A stretch of 36,223 nucleotides of DNA from Tissierellia bacterium (GCA_012518955.1 JAAYRD010000065.1:1-36223), one strand, 5' to 3'. Counted from the stretch's first letter, positions 1 through 10,573 are shown. Notes: a model not told the origin generated them from the sequence alone. Program-made: numbers and translations.

Positions 1-21
1 TAATTGTATAATATTATTCAT
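1..21 (-). CDS. 5' end of a minus-strand CDS truncated by the window edge (MNNIIQL...)
   Basis: Minus strand reads GGAGG AAATTCTCT ATG AAT AAT ATT ATA CAA TTA; strong SD (plus 31-35) about 9 nt before ATG. Product unknown. Confidence 0.5.
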
Positions 22-58
22 AGAGAATTTCCTCCTTTTTTGTGATTTCGACGATTAC

Positions 59-67
59 ATTATATCA
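59..67 (-). promoter_or_regulatory. Extended -10 promoter candidate (TGATATAAT) for the edge gene
   Basis: Minus strand TG-A-TATAAT, with no clear -35; located upstream of the ATG at 21. Confidence 0.4.
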
Positions 68-129
68 AATGGAGGATTATTCTCTATATTTTTTTATTTT
101 TTGTCCTACAATTATTTTACACTAAGAAA

Positions 130-171
130 GGATGAAAATCACCATCTAAGGTGTTTCCATCCCACTAATAA
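130..171 (-). terminator. Imperfect hairpin downstream of the superoxide reductase gene
   Basis: GGATGAAAATCACC / GGTGTTTCCATCC arms around ATCTAA; imperfect, weak T-tract. Confidence 0.35.
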
Positions 172-184
172 GTCTTGTATAAAA

Positions 185-562
185 TTATTCCTCTACTATA
201 AGCTCTTGACTATTCTCCCAAAGGCCATGAATATTGCAATAGCTTGTGGCAAAGATTGTACCTGATTTTTCAGCTTTAAATTTTAAAGTTACATCTGGTT
301 CTGTAAAGGTTCCGTATTCTCCATGAGCTGCAAAGTCATAGGAGCCTATTTCTACTGGGAAATTTCCGCCTTCTGGTTTAAAATAGACTTTTATCCAGGA
401 AATATAATGTTCTAATGTATTTGGATGGGCAATCTCTTCTCCTATATTTACGCGTAATTCTATTACATCATCTTTGTTAACTTTTTCTGGACAACTGATT
501 ACAGGCACATGTTTCTCACCTTTCCAATCTCCACTCTGATATAATGATCCTAAACTTTTCAT
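185..562 (-). CDS. Class II superoxide reductase (neelaredoxin/desulfoferrodoxin-type iron centre domain)
   Basis: Motifs EKHVPVI, HPNTLEHYI and CNIHGLW give the His/Cys ligands; no N-terminal desulforedoxin domain. ATG at 562 preceded by GGAGGAG; the ORF track starts at upstream TTG 577. Confidence 0.88.
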   Translation of the reverse strand: MKSLGSLYQSGDWKGEKHVPVISCPEKVNKDDVIELRVNIGEEIAHPNTLEHYISWIKVYFKPEGGNFPVEIGSYDFAAHGEYGTFTEPDVTLKFKAEKSGTIFATSYCNIHGLWENSQELIVEE

Positions 563-710
563 ATGTATCTCCTCCAAGTTTTTATTTTAATACTTAAATT
601 GAGCTCATATAAATATATACCCAAATTGTTTAAATAAAACCCAATAATAAGGTAATAATATGCTTTTTTAGGTATAATAGATTTAATGGAAGAAAGAAAG
701 GAAGAGAAAT

Positions 711-1853
711 ATGGGACAGATAGAATTAATTGCAACAACTACTTTTGGTTTAGAAGCTGTAGTAAGAAGGGAGCTGGAAGACCTTGGTTATAAGGATTTA
801 GTAACTGAAAATGGCAAGATAACTTTTAAGGCTACGGAAAGGGATATTCCTATTGTAAATCTGTGGTTAAGATCAGCGGATAGAGTGTTGCTAAAAATGG
901 GAGATTTTAGAGCTACTACTTTTGAAGAGCTATTTGAGAAGACTAAATCTCTTCCTTGGGATGAATGGATTACAGAAGATGGAGAGTTTACTGTAGAAGG
1001 AAAATCGGTAAATTCTAAATTATATAGTATTTCTGACTCTCAAGCTATAGTTAAAAAAGCTGTAGTAGAAAAGATGAAAACTAGGTACAATAGGGATTGG
1101 TTTGAGGAGACGGGACCAAAATTTACAATAGAGGTGTCTTTATTAAAAGATATAGCAACATTAACAATCGATACTTCTGGGCCAGGATTACACAAGAGAG
1201 GATATAGGTCTCATAGTGTGGAGGCCCCCTTAAAGGAGACCTTGGCTGCTGCATTAATTCAATTAAGTTATTGGAATAGGGATAGATTATTATTGGATCC
1301 TTTTTGTGGCTCGGGAACCATTCCTATTGAAGCTGCTATGATAGGAAAAAACATGGCACCTGGTCTTAATAGAAATTTCGCTTCAGAAGAGTGGCCTAGG
1401 GTAAAAAAAGAGTATTGGCATGATGCGAGAAGAAATGCTTGGGACATGATGTATAAAGATCACAAGTTAAGGATATTGGCTTCTGATATAGATAAGAATG
1501 CTATAGAGGTTGCTAAGGAAAATGCATATAATATAGGATTGGAAGAGGATATAAGTTTTACTACAAAAGATGTTAGAGATTTAAAACTTAAGGATAACTA
1601 TGGAGTTATTATATGTAACCCACCTTATGGAGAGAGAATAGGAGAGAAAAGGGAGGTAAATAGGCTCTATAGGGATATGGGAGAAATTTTTAAAAGATTG
1701 GACACATATTCAATTTATATCCTAACTTCCGAAGAGGACTTTGAGAATCTATATGGTAAAAAGGCGGATAGAAAGAGAAAACTATATAATGGTCGTATAA
1801 AAGTAGACTATTATCAATATTATGGACCAAGACCACCTAGGAGGAGTGAATAG
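711..1853 (+). CDS. THUMP-domain class I SAM-dependent RNA methyltransferase (RlmL/YpsC-like)
   Basis: N-terminal THUMP-like region, LLDPFCGSGTIPIEAA and catalytic NPPYGERIG motif. Confidence 0.9.
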   Translation: MGQIELIATTTFGLEAVVRRELEDLGYKDLVTENGKITFKATERDIPIVNLWLRSADRVLLKMGDFRATTFEELFEKTKSLPWDEWITEDGEFTVEGKSVNSKLYSISDSQAIVKKAVVEKMKTRYNRDWFEETGPKFTIEVSLLKDIATLTIDTSGPGLHKRGYRSHSVEAPLKETLAAALIQLSYWNRDRLLLDPFCGSGTIPIEAAMIGKNMAPGLNRNFASEEWPRVKKEYWHDARRNAWDMMYKDHKLRILASDIDKNAIEVAKENAYNIGLEEDISFTTKDVRDLKLKDNYGVIICNPPYGERIGEKREVNRLYRDMGEIFKRLDTYSIYILTSEEDFENLYGKKADRKRKLYNGRIKVDYYQYYGPRPPRRSE

Positions 1854-1904
1854 ATAAATTATAGTGATACAGTCTAATTAAGAACTTAAGGGGGGAAGAA
1901 TAAG

Positions 1905-2432
1905 ATGAGTATTTATACAAAGACTGGTGACAAAGGAAGTACAAGCTTATTTGACAACAAAAGGGTACCTAAAGACCATATTAGAGTAGAGAGTTATGGG
2001 ACTGTGGATGAATTGGTTTCCTATTTAGGATTGGCAAAGAATTATATGGATTGCAAAGAAATTTATAATATTATTCAGGAAGTTCAAAATAAGTTATTTA
2101 CTGTAGCTACCAACTTAGCTACTGAAGATAAGAATAAAATAAAATATCATATTAAAGAAGAAGATATTAAATTTTTAGAAGATAATATAGATAAATATAT
2201 GGCGAAATTGAACAATCCTACTGGATTCATAGTTCCTGGTTCGGGGAAAAAATCTGGATATCTTCACGTATGTCGTACTATCTGTAGAAGAGCAGAGAGA
2301 AGAATAATCACTTTAGAATCTCATAGCGAAGTAGATTCATTGTTGATTAAATATGTAAATAGATTATCCGATCTGATATACGCTTTAGCAAGATATTTAG
2401 AAGAGGGAGAAGTAGAGGTAAAGTATAACTAG
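1905..2432 (+). CDS. Cob(I)yrinic acid a,c-diamide adenosyltransferase, PduO type
   Basis: YTKTGDKGSTSLF N-terminus and CRTICRRAERRIITL ATP:cobalamin adenosyltransferase motif. Confidence 0.92.
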   Translation: MSIYTKTGDKGSTSLFDNKRVPKDHIRVESYGTVDELVSYLGLAKNYMDCKEIYNIIQEVQNKLFTVATNLATEDKNKIKYHIKEEDIKFLEDNIDKYMAKLNNPTGFIVPGSGKKSGYLHVCRTICRRAERRIITLESHSEVDSLLIKYVNRLSDLIYALARYLEEGEVEVKYN

Positions 2433-2514
2433 TAGAAATAAAAGATTTTGTATTTTAAAAAATATTATGATATTATTATACAAAGTACCGAATTATATTT
2501 TAGTAGGTGATAGC

Positions 2515-3639
2515 ATGCTAACAGGCAAAAAAATAAATTATTTAGAAGAAATAAAAGAAAAGTATAGTATGTTAAACTATCATGTTCTTGAGAGCATGGC
2601 TGATTGGGTTAGAGTTGTGGATTATGATGGGCGTATACTCTATGCCAATAAAGCTATGAAGGATTCCCTGGGTTCTGAAATAGAAGGGAACAAATGCTAT
2701 CAGATTCATAATAGATCCAAGGCCTGTGGCTTTTGTATTTCTAAAAGGAGCATTAGAAATAAAGAAACGATTCAAAAAGAAGAGGTTATAGATGGAAAGT
2801 TTTATTCCATTAAGAGCTCACCTGTTCTAGATCCTAATGGCAATGCTATAGCTGCCGTAGAAGTATTTAGAGATGTGACCCGAGAGAGGAAGTTAGAGCT
2901 AGAGCTTATTGAAAAGAACACAAAGATGAGTAAAGACCTACTATTTGCTAAGAGACTTCAACGTAGGATATTGCCCAAAAAGGGCAGATATAATACGGTT
3001 AAAATAGATCATCTATACAAACCCTCAGAGGTGCTTAGTGGAGATATGTTCGATATATATTATATAGATGATGAACATATAGGAATATATATCAGTGATG
3101 TAGTTGGCAATGGCATTACAGCTTCTATGATGACCATGTTTATTAGGCAAACTATGAGGGCAATAAAGGATGATATTTTAAGTCCTTCAGTAGCACTAAC
3201 AGAACTTCATAAAAGCTTCATGACCCTAGATTTAAAATCGGATAAATATTTTACTATTTTTTATGCTGTATATAATTTTAAAAACAATCATTTTGTATAT
3301 GCAAATGCAGGTCATAATTGCATCCCGATCAAATACAATTCCAATGAAATAAGCTTATTAAAGACAAGTGGATTTCCTATATCCCTGGTATTTAATGAAA
3401 TATATTATGAAGAAAGTGAAATAATATTGAATAAAGGGGATAAGATATTATTCTATACCGATGGGATTACAGAGGTAAGAAACTTTGAAGGAACTGAGCT
3501 TGGAGTAGAAAGACTTGTAGATACTATAAGGAATAATGAAAAAGATGTATTGAATGCAATAGTAGAGGATGTAGAGAAATTTAGGTGGGGAGAACAACAA
3601 GATGATTTTGCAATGATATTAATGGAAGTATTGGTATAA
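2515..3639 (+). CDS. PAS domain plus SpoIIE/RsbU-type PP2C serine phosphatase
   Basis: PAS region (WVRVVDYDGRILYANKA), then PP2C motifs SGDMFDI, GNGITASMMT, DGITE, DDFAMILM. Likely start ATG 2515 after TAGGTGAT; ORF track begins at 2467. Confidence 0.88.
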   Translation: MLTGKKINYLEEIKEKYSMLNYHVLESMADWVRVVDYDGRILYANKAMKDSLGSEIEGNKCYQIHNRSKACGFCISKRSIRNKETIQKEEVIDGKFYSIKSSPVLDPNGNAIAAVEVFRDVTRERKLELELIEKNTKMSKDLLFAKRLQRRILPKKGRYNTVKIDHLYKPSEVLSGDMFDIYYIDDEHIGIYISDVVGNGITASMMTMFIRQTMRAIKDDILSPSVALTELHKSFMTLDLKSDKYFTIFYAVYNFKNNHFVYANAGHNCIPIKYNSNEISLLKTSGFPISLVFNEIYYEESEIILNKGDKILFYTDGITEVRNFEGTELGVERLVDTIRNNEKDVLNAIVEDVEKFRWGEQQDDFAMILMEVLV

Positions 3640-3640
3640 G

Positions 3641-3672
3641 AGCCTCAGAATAAATTTTCTGAGGCTTTTTTA
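3641..3672 (+). terminator. Rho-independent terminator after the PP2C gene
   Basis: AGCCTCAGAA-taaatt-TTCTGAGGCT followed by TTTTT. Confidence 0.9.
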
Positions 3673-3694
3673 AAACTCTGTTGGAGGTGAGTTA

Positions 3695-5002
3695 ATGGGA
3701 AACATTACTTTTGACTATTCTAATTCTTTTATCAAAGATCATGAAATTGAAAATATAAAACCTTTCATAGAAGTTTCTCATGAATTGTTGCACCAGGGTA
3801 AAGGACCTGGAAGGGATTTCGTAGGCTGGATGGATTTACCTGAAAATTATGATGAACAGGAACTTCAAAGAATTAAAGAATCAGCTAAGAGGATAAGAAA
3901 GAATTCAGATGCGTTGATTGTAATTGGGATAGGGGGTTCTTATATAGGTGCTAGAGCATGTATAGAAGCTTTAAACCATGGTTTTTATAATCATCTGTCT
4001 AAGGCTAAACGGAGAGGACCCAAGATCTATTATGTAGGAAATAACATAAGTAGTAAGTATATCCTTGATTTAATGGATCTATTAGAAGATTTAGATATTA
4101 GTATAAATGTAATATCTAAATCTGGAACCACTACTGAACCAGCGATAGCTTTTAGATTGTTTAAAGAGTATATGGAAAATAAATATGGAAAAGAAGAATC
4201 TAAAGAAAGGATATATATTACTACCGATAAAAGCAGGGGAGGCCTAAGGGTGCTGGCAGAAAAAGAGGGTTATGCTTCTTTTGTTATTCCCGATAATATA
4301 GGAGGGCGATACTCTGTACTCACACCTGTTGGTCTATTGCCAATAGCCGTTACTGGAATAAACATAGATAGGTTGATGGAAGGGGCCCGGGATGGTAGGA
4401 GGGAATATTCTACGGCTAATATAGGCATGAATATATCCTATCAATATGCTCTAGTAAGAAATATCTTATATAATAAAGGCAAGGAAATAGAACTACTTGT
4501 AAACTATGAACCTTGCTTATATAGTTTTGCTGAATGGTGGAAGCAACTATATGGAGAAAGTCAGGGAAAGGATGGAAAAGGGATATATCCCTCTTCCGCT
4601 AATTTTACCACAGATCTACATTCTATAGGTCAATTAATTCAAGCTGGAAGGAAAAACCTATTTGAAACTACAATAAATATAGAAAAGCCACAAAGAGATA
4701 TAAAGATTAAAAGGGATGTAGATAATTTAGATAGCCTAAACTATCTGACGGGTAAAACTATAGATTTTGTTAACAAGAAAGCATTTGAAGGAACGTTGAT
4801 AGCCCATACTAAGGGAAATATACCTAATTTAGTTATAAATATACCAGAGATGAGTGAATATTATTTTGGAAAACTCATATATTTTTTTGAAAAGGCCTGT
4901 GCTATTAGTGGATATATATTGGGTGTAAATCCTTTCGATCAACCAGGAGTAGAAGAGTATAAGAAGAATATGTTTAAACTTTTAGGAAAGCCTGGATATT
5001 AG
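3695..5002 (+). CDS. pgi: Glucose-6-phosphate isomerase
   Basis: [39 protein letters not shown] and [12 protein letters not shown] motifs. Confidence 0.95.
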   Translation: MGNITFDYSNSFIKDHEIENIKPFIEVSHELLHQGKGPGRDFVGWMDLPENYDEQELQRIKESAKRIRKNSDALIVIGIGGSYIGARACIEALNHGFYNHLSKAKRRGPKIYYVGNNISSKYILDLMDLLEDLDISINVISKSGTTTEPAIAFRLFKEYMENKYGKEESKERIYITTDKSRGGLRVLAEKEGYASFVIPDNIGGRYSVLTPVGLLPIAVTGINIDRLMEGARDGRREYSTANIGMNISYQYALVRNILYNKGKEIELLVNYEPCLYSFAEWWKQLYGESQGKDGKGIYPSSANFTTDLHSIGQLIQAGRKNLFETTINIEKPQRDIKIKRDVDNLDSLNYLTGKTIDFVNKKAFEGTLIAHTKGNIPNLVINIPEMSEYYFGKLIYFFEKACAISGYILGVNPFDQPGVEEYKKNMFKLLGKPGY

Positions 5003-5105
5003 ATATAAGGCGAGAAACAGCTTTTATGAAAATTGATTTTTGTAATATAAAGATATGGATTGGACACAATATATAAAAATATCTTTTGTGGAAGGTGGCT
5101 TTTAG

Positions 5106-6080
5106 ATGAAAACCTTTTGGAAAGTTTTTATTGTGTCCTTTATATCTTTTTTTTTCGCCATATCCTTAGGTTCCTATACTTATATACTGGAAAGCAGGCA
5201 TAAGATGAATTCTAAAGTTGCAGAAATAGAGAATGAAGATGAAGTTGAAGATAAGGCTTTAAAAAAGCCTCAAGTTTATACTTCGTTGCCAGAAGCGTTT
5301 AAGAAAAATAATAGAGTTAATGTAGCTGTATTAGGAATGGAGGATGTTAGGGCAGATACAATTATGTTAGCATCATTTAGTCCTGAAACCAAGAAAGTAG
5401 ATGTAATTTCCATACCCAGAGATACATATATCCATAGAAAGGGGTATGATGGTGCAGAGCAAAGAAAGATTAATTCTATATATGGAGAACATGGTATTGA
5501 GGGAATTAAAAAAGCAATTTCTCATATATTGGAAGGTGTTCCTATTCATCACTCCGTAATGATAGATTATGAAGGGGTAATAAATATAATTGATTCTATA
5601 GGGGGAGTTGATGTAGTGGTTCCTTTTGATATGAAGTATCAAGACCCTACTTCAACACCTCCATTAAATATAGATATTAAAAAGGGTTCACAGACATTAG
5701 ATGGTAAAAAGTCATTAGACTTTTTAAGATATAGGAAAGGAAACGGCAGGGAAACTGGCTATATAGATGGAGATTTAGGAAGGATCAAAGCCCAGCAACA
5801 ATTTCTCACATCTTTTGTCAACAAAACTCTCTCTTATCGACTGCCTATAGTTATAAAGAATAGTTTTAACCATATAAAAACGGATATAACTCTTAAGGAA
5901 GCACTATCTTATGGAAAGAATGCAATAGGTATTAAAAGCGATAATTTTTCCTTCATAATGCTACCTGGAGAAGCAGAATTTAAAAGATTTAATGGAAAAC
6001 TTTTATCTTATTATATACACGATCCTTTGGAAGTAAAAAAAGTTTTATATGAAATATATGGCGTGAAGAAAACCCCCTAA
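5106..6080 (+). CDS. LytR-CpsA-Psr (LCP) family protein
   Basis: N-terminal TM; NVAVLGMEDVRADTIMLASF, ISIPRDTYI, GGVDVVVP, LDGKKSLDFLRYRKG. Confidence 0.92.
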   Translation: MKTFWKVFIVSFISFFFAISLGSYTYILESRHKMNSKVAEIENEDEVEDKALKKPQVYTSLPEAFKKNNRVNVAVLGMEDVRADTIMLASFSPETKKVDVISIPRDTYIHRKGYDGAEQRKINSIYGEHGIEGIKKAISHILEGVPIHHSVMIDYEGVINIIDSIGGVDVVVPFDMKYQDPTSTPPLNIDIKKGSQTLDGKKSLDFLRYRKGNGRETGYIDGDLGRIKAQQQFLTSFVNKTLSYRLPIVIKNSFNHIKTDITLKEALSYGKNAIGIKSDNFSFIMLPGEAEFKRFNGKLLSYYIHDPLEVKKVLYEIYGVKKTP

Positions 6081-6092
6081 ATCTAGGGGGTT
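6071..6092. terminator. Shared hairpin between convergent LCP and murC genes
   Basis: AACCCCCTA-aatc-TAGGGGGTT; LCP stop ends at 6080 and murC stop begins at 6091. Confidence 0.8.
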
Positions 6093-7491
6093 AAATGGCT
6101 TTCTTTTTTTTATTTTCTAGCATTTTTTCACCAATAGTATATACATTTCCTGCACCCATTGTAACTACTATATCATCTTCTTCAGCATGCTCTAATAAAT
6201 AGTTTTCAATATTTTCAAATGATGACATATATTGAGCATCTACTCCATTTTCGATTAGAGCGTCTACTAAGTTAGTTGAGTGAATAGAGCCGTTATCCTT
6301 TTCACGAGCGGCATATATGTCCGGTATAATCACTTTATCTGCTTCTGAGAAGGCTTCCCCAAAATCCTTTAGTAATAATTTAGTTCTAGTATAGGTATGG
6401 GGTTGAAAAACACACCAGATATGCTTTTTATTTGAATTTTTCAAAGCATTTAATGATGCCTTAATTTCGGTAGGATGATGTGCATAATCATCCATTATTT
6501 TCACACCATTTACAACTCCTTTAAACTCTAGTCTTCTATGTGTTCCCTTATATTTTGTTATAGAATCTATTATGGTTTCAATAGGTATTCCTAAAACATG
6601 AGCAGTTGCAATACTAGCTAATGAATTATAAACATTATGAGTCCCCATTACATTTAATGTAACTGGATATAGATATTCCCCCCTTATATTTAGCATAAAC
6701 TTAGGATATCCTTCAGATGTGAATGATACATTTTCAGCACAATAATCTGCTTTGCTATCGATTCCAAAGGTAATAACCTTAGCTTTAGTTTCTTTAATTA
6801 CTTTTTTTGAGTTTACATCATCTCTATTTATAACTAAGTATCCATCATTTTGAATGTTTTTTGCGTAATCAATAAAATTGTCTACTATATGATCTATATC
6901 CTTAAAGTAATCGAGATGATCTTCTTCCATATTTAGTATTATAGCTATAGTGGGAAAATATTTTAAGATATTTCCTTTATACTCACATGCCTCTGTCAAT
7001 ATGTGGTCTCTATTGCCTATTTTTATATTGCCCCCAATTTCAGTCAATTGACCACCTAATAGAATAGTAGGGTCTAAAGTAGAATGATGTAAAATAGTAG
7101 CAATCATGCTAGTTGTTGTAGTTTTCCCATGGGTTCCAGATACTGCAATGGAATTTTCATAGTTATTCATAATAGCACCTAAAAAAGTAGCTCTATCAAC
7201 GACTGGAATATTACTATTAATAGCCTCCATCAATTCTTCATTATCATTCGAGATAGCGTCTGTATATACTACTAAATCAGCTCCATTGATATTCTTATTA
7301 CTGTGGTTTATGTATATATCAGCACCTAAACTTCTTAATCTTTTAATTATATCACTATTGTTTGCATCAGAACCAGAAACCTTATAGCCTTCATTTAATA
7401 AAATTTCTGCTAATCCACTCATACTAATTCCTCCGATTCCAATAAAATGGATATGGGAGTACTTATGGCTATTTATGCAAAATTCAAACAT
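6091..7491 (-). CDS. murC: UDP-N-acetylmuramate--L-alanine ligase
   Basis: HFIGIGGISMSGLAEIL, SGTHGKTTTTSMIA, DDYAHHPTEIKA. ATG 7491 follows AGGAGG on the minus strand; ORF track begins at 7521. Confidence 0.95.
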   Translation of the reverse strand: MFEFCINSHKYSHIHFIGIGGISMSGLAEILLNEGYKVSGSDANNSDIIKRLRSLGADIYINHSNKNINGADLVVYTDAISNDNEELMEAINSNIPVVDRATFLGAIMNNYENSIAVSGTHGKTTTTSMIATILHHSTLDPTILLGGQLTEIGGNIKIGNRDHILTEACEYKGNILKYFPTIAIILNMEEDHLDYFKDIDHIVDNFIDYAKNIQNDGYLVINRDDVNSKKVIKETKAKVITFGIDSKADYCAENVSFTSEGYPKFMLNIRGEYLYPVTLNVMGTHNVYNSLASIATAHVLGIPIETIIDSITKYKGTHRRLEFKGVVNGVKIMDDYAHHPTEIKASLNALKNSNKKHIWCVFQPHTYTRTKLLLKDFGEAFSEADKVIIPDIYAAREKDNGSIHSTNLVDALIENGVDAQYMSSFENIENYLLEHAEEDDIVVTMGAGNVYTIGEKMLENKKKKAI

Positions 7492-7691
7492 AAACTTACC
7501 TCCTATTTGGTACAAATTCATAGATTCATTTTTATTATTACCAAGTTAAATATTAATATTATCTTATTCTATCAAAGATATTTTGTCACTGATAAATTAT
7601 ATCATATTATTATGATTTTAAAAAGATATCTTAATAGAAGCCCTACTTTTAGGTATGAATTTAGCAAAATTTAAAATATTTTTAAAAATAA

Positions 7692-7718
7692 GAAGGATTT
7701 TCATAGGAAATGGAGAAT
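7692..7718 (+). promoter_or_regulatory. Candidate sigma-H promoter of spoVG
   Basis: GAAGGATTT (RnAGGAwWW) - 11 nt - GGAGAAT (RnnGAAT). Confidence 0.7.
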
Positions 7719-7789
7719 ATAGTGAATATTTAGATAATGCCTAATTGGACTTTTTATTCTGACCTATGGGAAGGTGGTGAATTTAAACA

Positions 7790-8053
7790 GTGAAAGTAAC
7801 TGACGTAAGGATAAGAAAAGTTGCAACAGAGGGTAAAATGAAGGCAGTAGTATCAGTAACTTTTGACGATCAGTTTGTTGTCCATGATATAAAGATAATA
7901 GAAGGGCAAAACGGATTGTTCATAGCAATGCCTAGCAGGAAGATGGCAGATGGAGAATTTAGAGATATTGCTCATCCAATTAATGCAGAAACAAGAAAAA
8001 AGATACAAAATGCAGTCTTTGAACAATATGAAAAACTTTTAATAGCACAGTGA
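7790..8053 (+). CDS. spoVG: Septation/sporulation regulator SpoVG (GTG start)
   Basis: [10 protein letters not shown]...[37 protein letters not shown]. Confidence 0.96.
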   Translation: MKVTDVRIRKVATEGKMKAVVSVTFDDQFVVHDIKIIEGQNGLFIAMPSRKMADGEFRDIAHPINAETRKKIQNAVFEQYEKLLIAQ

Positions 8054-8055
8054 AC

Positions 8056-8077
8056 AAGGGTCGAAAGACCCTTTTTT
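8056..8077 (+). terminator. Rho-independent terminator after spoVG
   Basis: AAGGGTC-GAAA-GACCCTT followed by TTTT. Confidence 0.92.
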
Positions 8078-8203
8078 GCTTTTATATGAGATTTAATATA
8101 GAAAAATGAATATAATTGAGGAAATTATAGAATTAGTGTAGACATATATGATAAATAGGTTAAAATATAATTTGGATCGATAAATATAAAACGAGGTGTT
8201 AAT

Positions 8204-9589
8204 ATGAATATTTCTATAATATTAGCTGCAGGGGAAGGCACGAGGATGAAATCCAATATACCAAAGGTATTGCACAATGTATGTGGAAAACCTATCTTAA
8301 GCTATATAATAGATGCGAGTAAAAAAGCTAATATTGATAAGAATTACGTAATAGTTGGCCATGGTGGCGATAAAGTAAAAGAAAAACTAGGGGAAGATAA
8401 TATAATTTTTAAAAATCAACCTGTAGGGAAGGATCACCCTTATGGTACAGGATATGCTGTTATGCAAGCTATAGACCATATAGAAGACAATAGTAATGTA
8501 ATAATACTATGTGGAGATACTCCCTTAATAACAGATAGAACAGTAAAAAAGTTAATAACGTATCATAAAGAAAATCAATGTGATGGTACTGTTCTAACAG
8601 CTATTTTAGATAATCCATCAGGTTATGGAAGAATAGTTAGGGATAAAAACAATAATTTGCTTAAAATTGTTGAGGATAAAGATGCTACAGATGAAGAGAA
8701 AGCCATCCGGGAAATTAATTCAGGCATATATTGTATTAACGGGAAGCTATTAAAATATGCCTTAGGTAAAATAGATAATAAAAATGCTCAAGGGGAATAT
8801 TATATAACAGATGTGATTACAATCTTAAAGGAGGAAGGCAGAAAGATAGGGGCATATATAATAGATGATTCAAAGGAAATTCACGGAGTAAATTCTAGAG
8901 TACAACTAGCTTTTTGTGAGAAAATCATGAGAAGTAGAATAAACCAAAGACATATGCTGGAGGGTGTCACTATAATAGACCCAGAAAATACCTATATAGA
9001 AGATGGTGTGAGTATTGGAAAGGATAGTATAATATATCCAGGAGCTATAATAACTGGAGACACTGTTATAGGAGAAAATTGCGTAATTGGCCAAAATTCA
9101 AGAATAGAAAACTGTAAGATAGAAAATAAGGTGGAAATTTATTCATCTACTATTGAAGAAAGTATAATAGGAGATGGATGTATCATAGGGCCTTACGCAC
9201 ATATGAGACCTAATAGTATCCTAGGAAAAAACATAAGGCTTGGAAATTTTGTAGAAGTTAAAAATTCCTCACTTGGAGATGGAACAAAAGCAGCTCACTT
9301 AGCTTATATAGGTGATGCAGATATTGGAAAAAATGTAAATATAGGCTGTGGAGTAATCTTTGTAAACTATGATGGAAACTCAAAATCTAGAACCCTGGTT
9401 GAAGATGATTCATTCATTGGTAGCAATTCTAATTTAATTGCACCAGTAGCTGTCAGGCAGAGAGGTTATATAGCTGCTGGATCAACTATTACTGACGAAG
9501 TGGGAGAAGGCTGTCTATCCATTGCAAGAGCTAGACAGGTAAACAAAGATGGATGGGTAGATAAAAAACATCATAAAAACGGCAAATAA
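8204..9589 (+). CDS. glmU: Bifunctional UDP-N-acetylglucosamine pyrophosphorylase / glucosamine-1-phosphate acetyltransferase
   Basis: LAAGEGTRMKS nucleotidyltransferase motif; C-terminal hexapeptide repeats with GPYAHMRP and NYDGNSKSRT. Confidence 0.96.
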   Translation: MNISIILAAGEGTRMKSNIPKVLHNVCGKPILSYIIDASKKANIDKNYVIVGHGGDKVKEKLGEDNIIFKNQPVGKDHPYGTGYAVMQAIDHIEDNSNVIILCGDTPLITDRTVKKLITYHKENQCDGTVLTAILDNPSGYGRIVRDKNNNLLKIVEDKDATDEEKAIREINSGIYCINGKLLKYALGKIDNKNAQGEYYITDVITILKEEGRKIGAYIIDDSKEIHGVNSRVQLAFCEKIMRSRINQRHMLEGVTIIDPENTYIEDGVSIGKDSIIYPGAIITGDTVIGENCVIGQNSRIENCKIENKVEIYSSTIEESIIGDGCIIGPYAHMRPNSILGKNIRLGNFVEVKNSSLGDGTKAAHLAYIGDADIGKNVNIGCGVIFVNYDGNSKSRTLVEDDSFIGSNSNLIAPVAVRQRGYIAAGSTITDEVGEGCLSIARARQVNKDGWVDKKHHKNGK

Positions 9590-9609
9590 ACTATAGGAGG
9601 AGTCTGTGA

Positions 9610-10557
9610 ATGGATTTTATGAAAGAAAATATTAAAGTGTTTTCAGGAAATGCCAATAAAGAATTGGCAGAGGATATATGTAAGGAGCTGGGTATATCTC
9701 TAGGATGCTGCGAAGTAGGAAAATTTAGCGATGGAGAAATATTTGTAAACATCGATGAAACCGTTAGAGGACGTGATGTATTTATAATTCAGCCTACATG
9801 CAGTCCAGTAAATGATAATTTAATGGAAGTTTTAATACTTATTGATGCACTTAAAAGAGCATCTGCAGGGAGAATAAATGCAGTAATACCTTACTATGGG
9901 TATGCTAGGCAAGATAGGAAAACTAAAGCCAGAGAGCCTATTACGGCAAAACTGATTGCAAATTTATTAACCGTATCAGGTACAGATAGGGTTGTGAGTA
10001 TGGACTTACATGCTGGACAAATTCAAGGATACTTTGATATTCCTGTAGATCATCTATCTGGAGTACCAATCCTTGCAGAACATTTTAAAAATATTGTAGA
10101 CAGGGAAACGGTGATAGTTTCACCAGATTTAGGTGGTGTAACTAGGGCCAGGAATTTTGCCAACCTATTAGATCTACCTATAGCAATTATTGAAAAAAGA
10201 AGGCCAAAAGCCAATGTATCTGAGGTTATGAATGTAATAGGAGATATTGAAGGTAAAAATGTGGTAATAGTTGATGATATAATAGATACGGCTGGAACCA
10301 TTACAAAGGCAGCCCAAGTATTAAAGAATTTTGGAGCTAAATCAGTCTATGCTTGTGCTACTCATCCAGTATTATCAGGACCTGCTATTGAGAGGATAAA
10401 CGATTCTGTAATCGAAAGGTTCATAATAACAAATACTATACCATTAATAAAAGATAGGGAAAGTAAAAAAATAGAGGCAGTAAGTGTAGCGCCAATATTT
10501 GCTGAGGCAATAAAACGAATTCACTATAATGAGTCTGTAAGTATGTTGTTTGATTAG
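9610..10557 (+). CDS. prs: Ribose-phosphate pyrophosphokinase
   Basis: [42 protein letters not shown] motif. Confidence 0.97.
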   Translation: MDFMKENIKVFSGNANKELAEDICKELGISLGCCEVGKFSDGEIFVNIDETVRGRDVFIIQPTCSPVNDNLMEVLILIDALKRASAGRINAVIPYYGYARQDRKTKAREPITAKLIANLLTVSGTDRVVSMDLHAGQIQGYFDIPVDHLSGVPILAEHFKNIVDRETVIVSPDLGGVTRARNFANLLDLPIAIIEKRRPKANVSEVMNVIGDIEGKNVVIVDDIIDTAGTITKAAQVLKNFGAKSVYACATHPVLSGPAIERINDSVIERFIITNTIPLIKDRESKKIEAVSVAPIFAEAIKRIHYNESVSMLFD

Positions 10558-10573
10558 TACAAGGAGTGATAAA

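Noticed and set aside
5025-5075. Short ORF (MKIDFCNIKIWIGHNI) between pgi and the LCP gene
   Set aside because: No SD and no distinguishing features.
7447-7674. 75-aa plus-strand ORF upstream of spoVG
   Set aside because: Overlaps the murC start and promoter region antisense; no convincing SD or domain.
8107-8142. 11-codon ORF (MNIIEEIIELV) between spoVG and glmU
   Set aside because: No SD; lies in an intergenic AT-rich stretch after a strong terminator.
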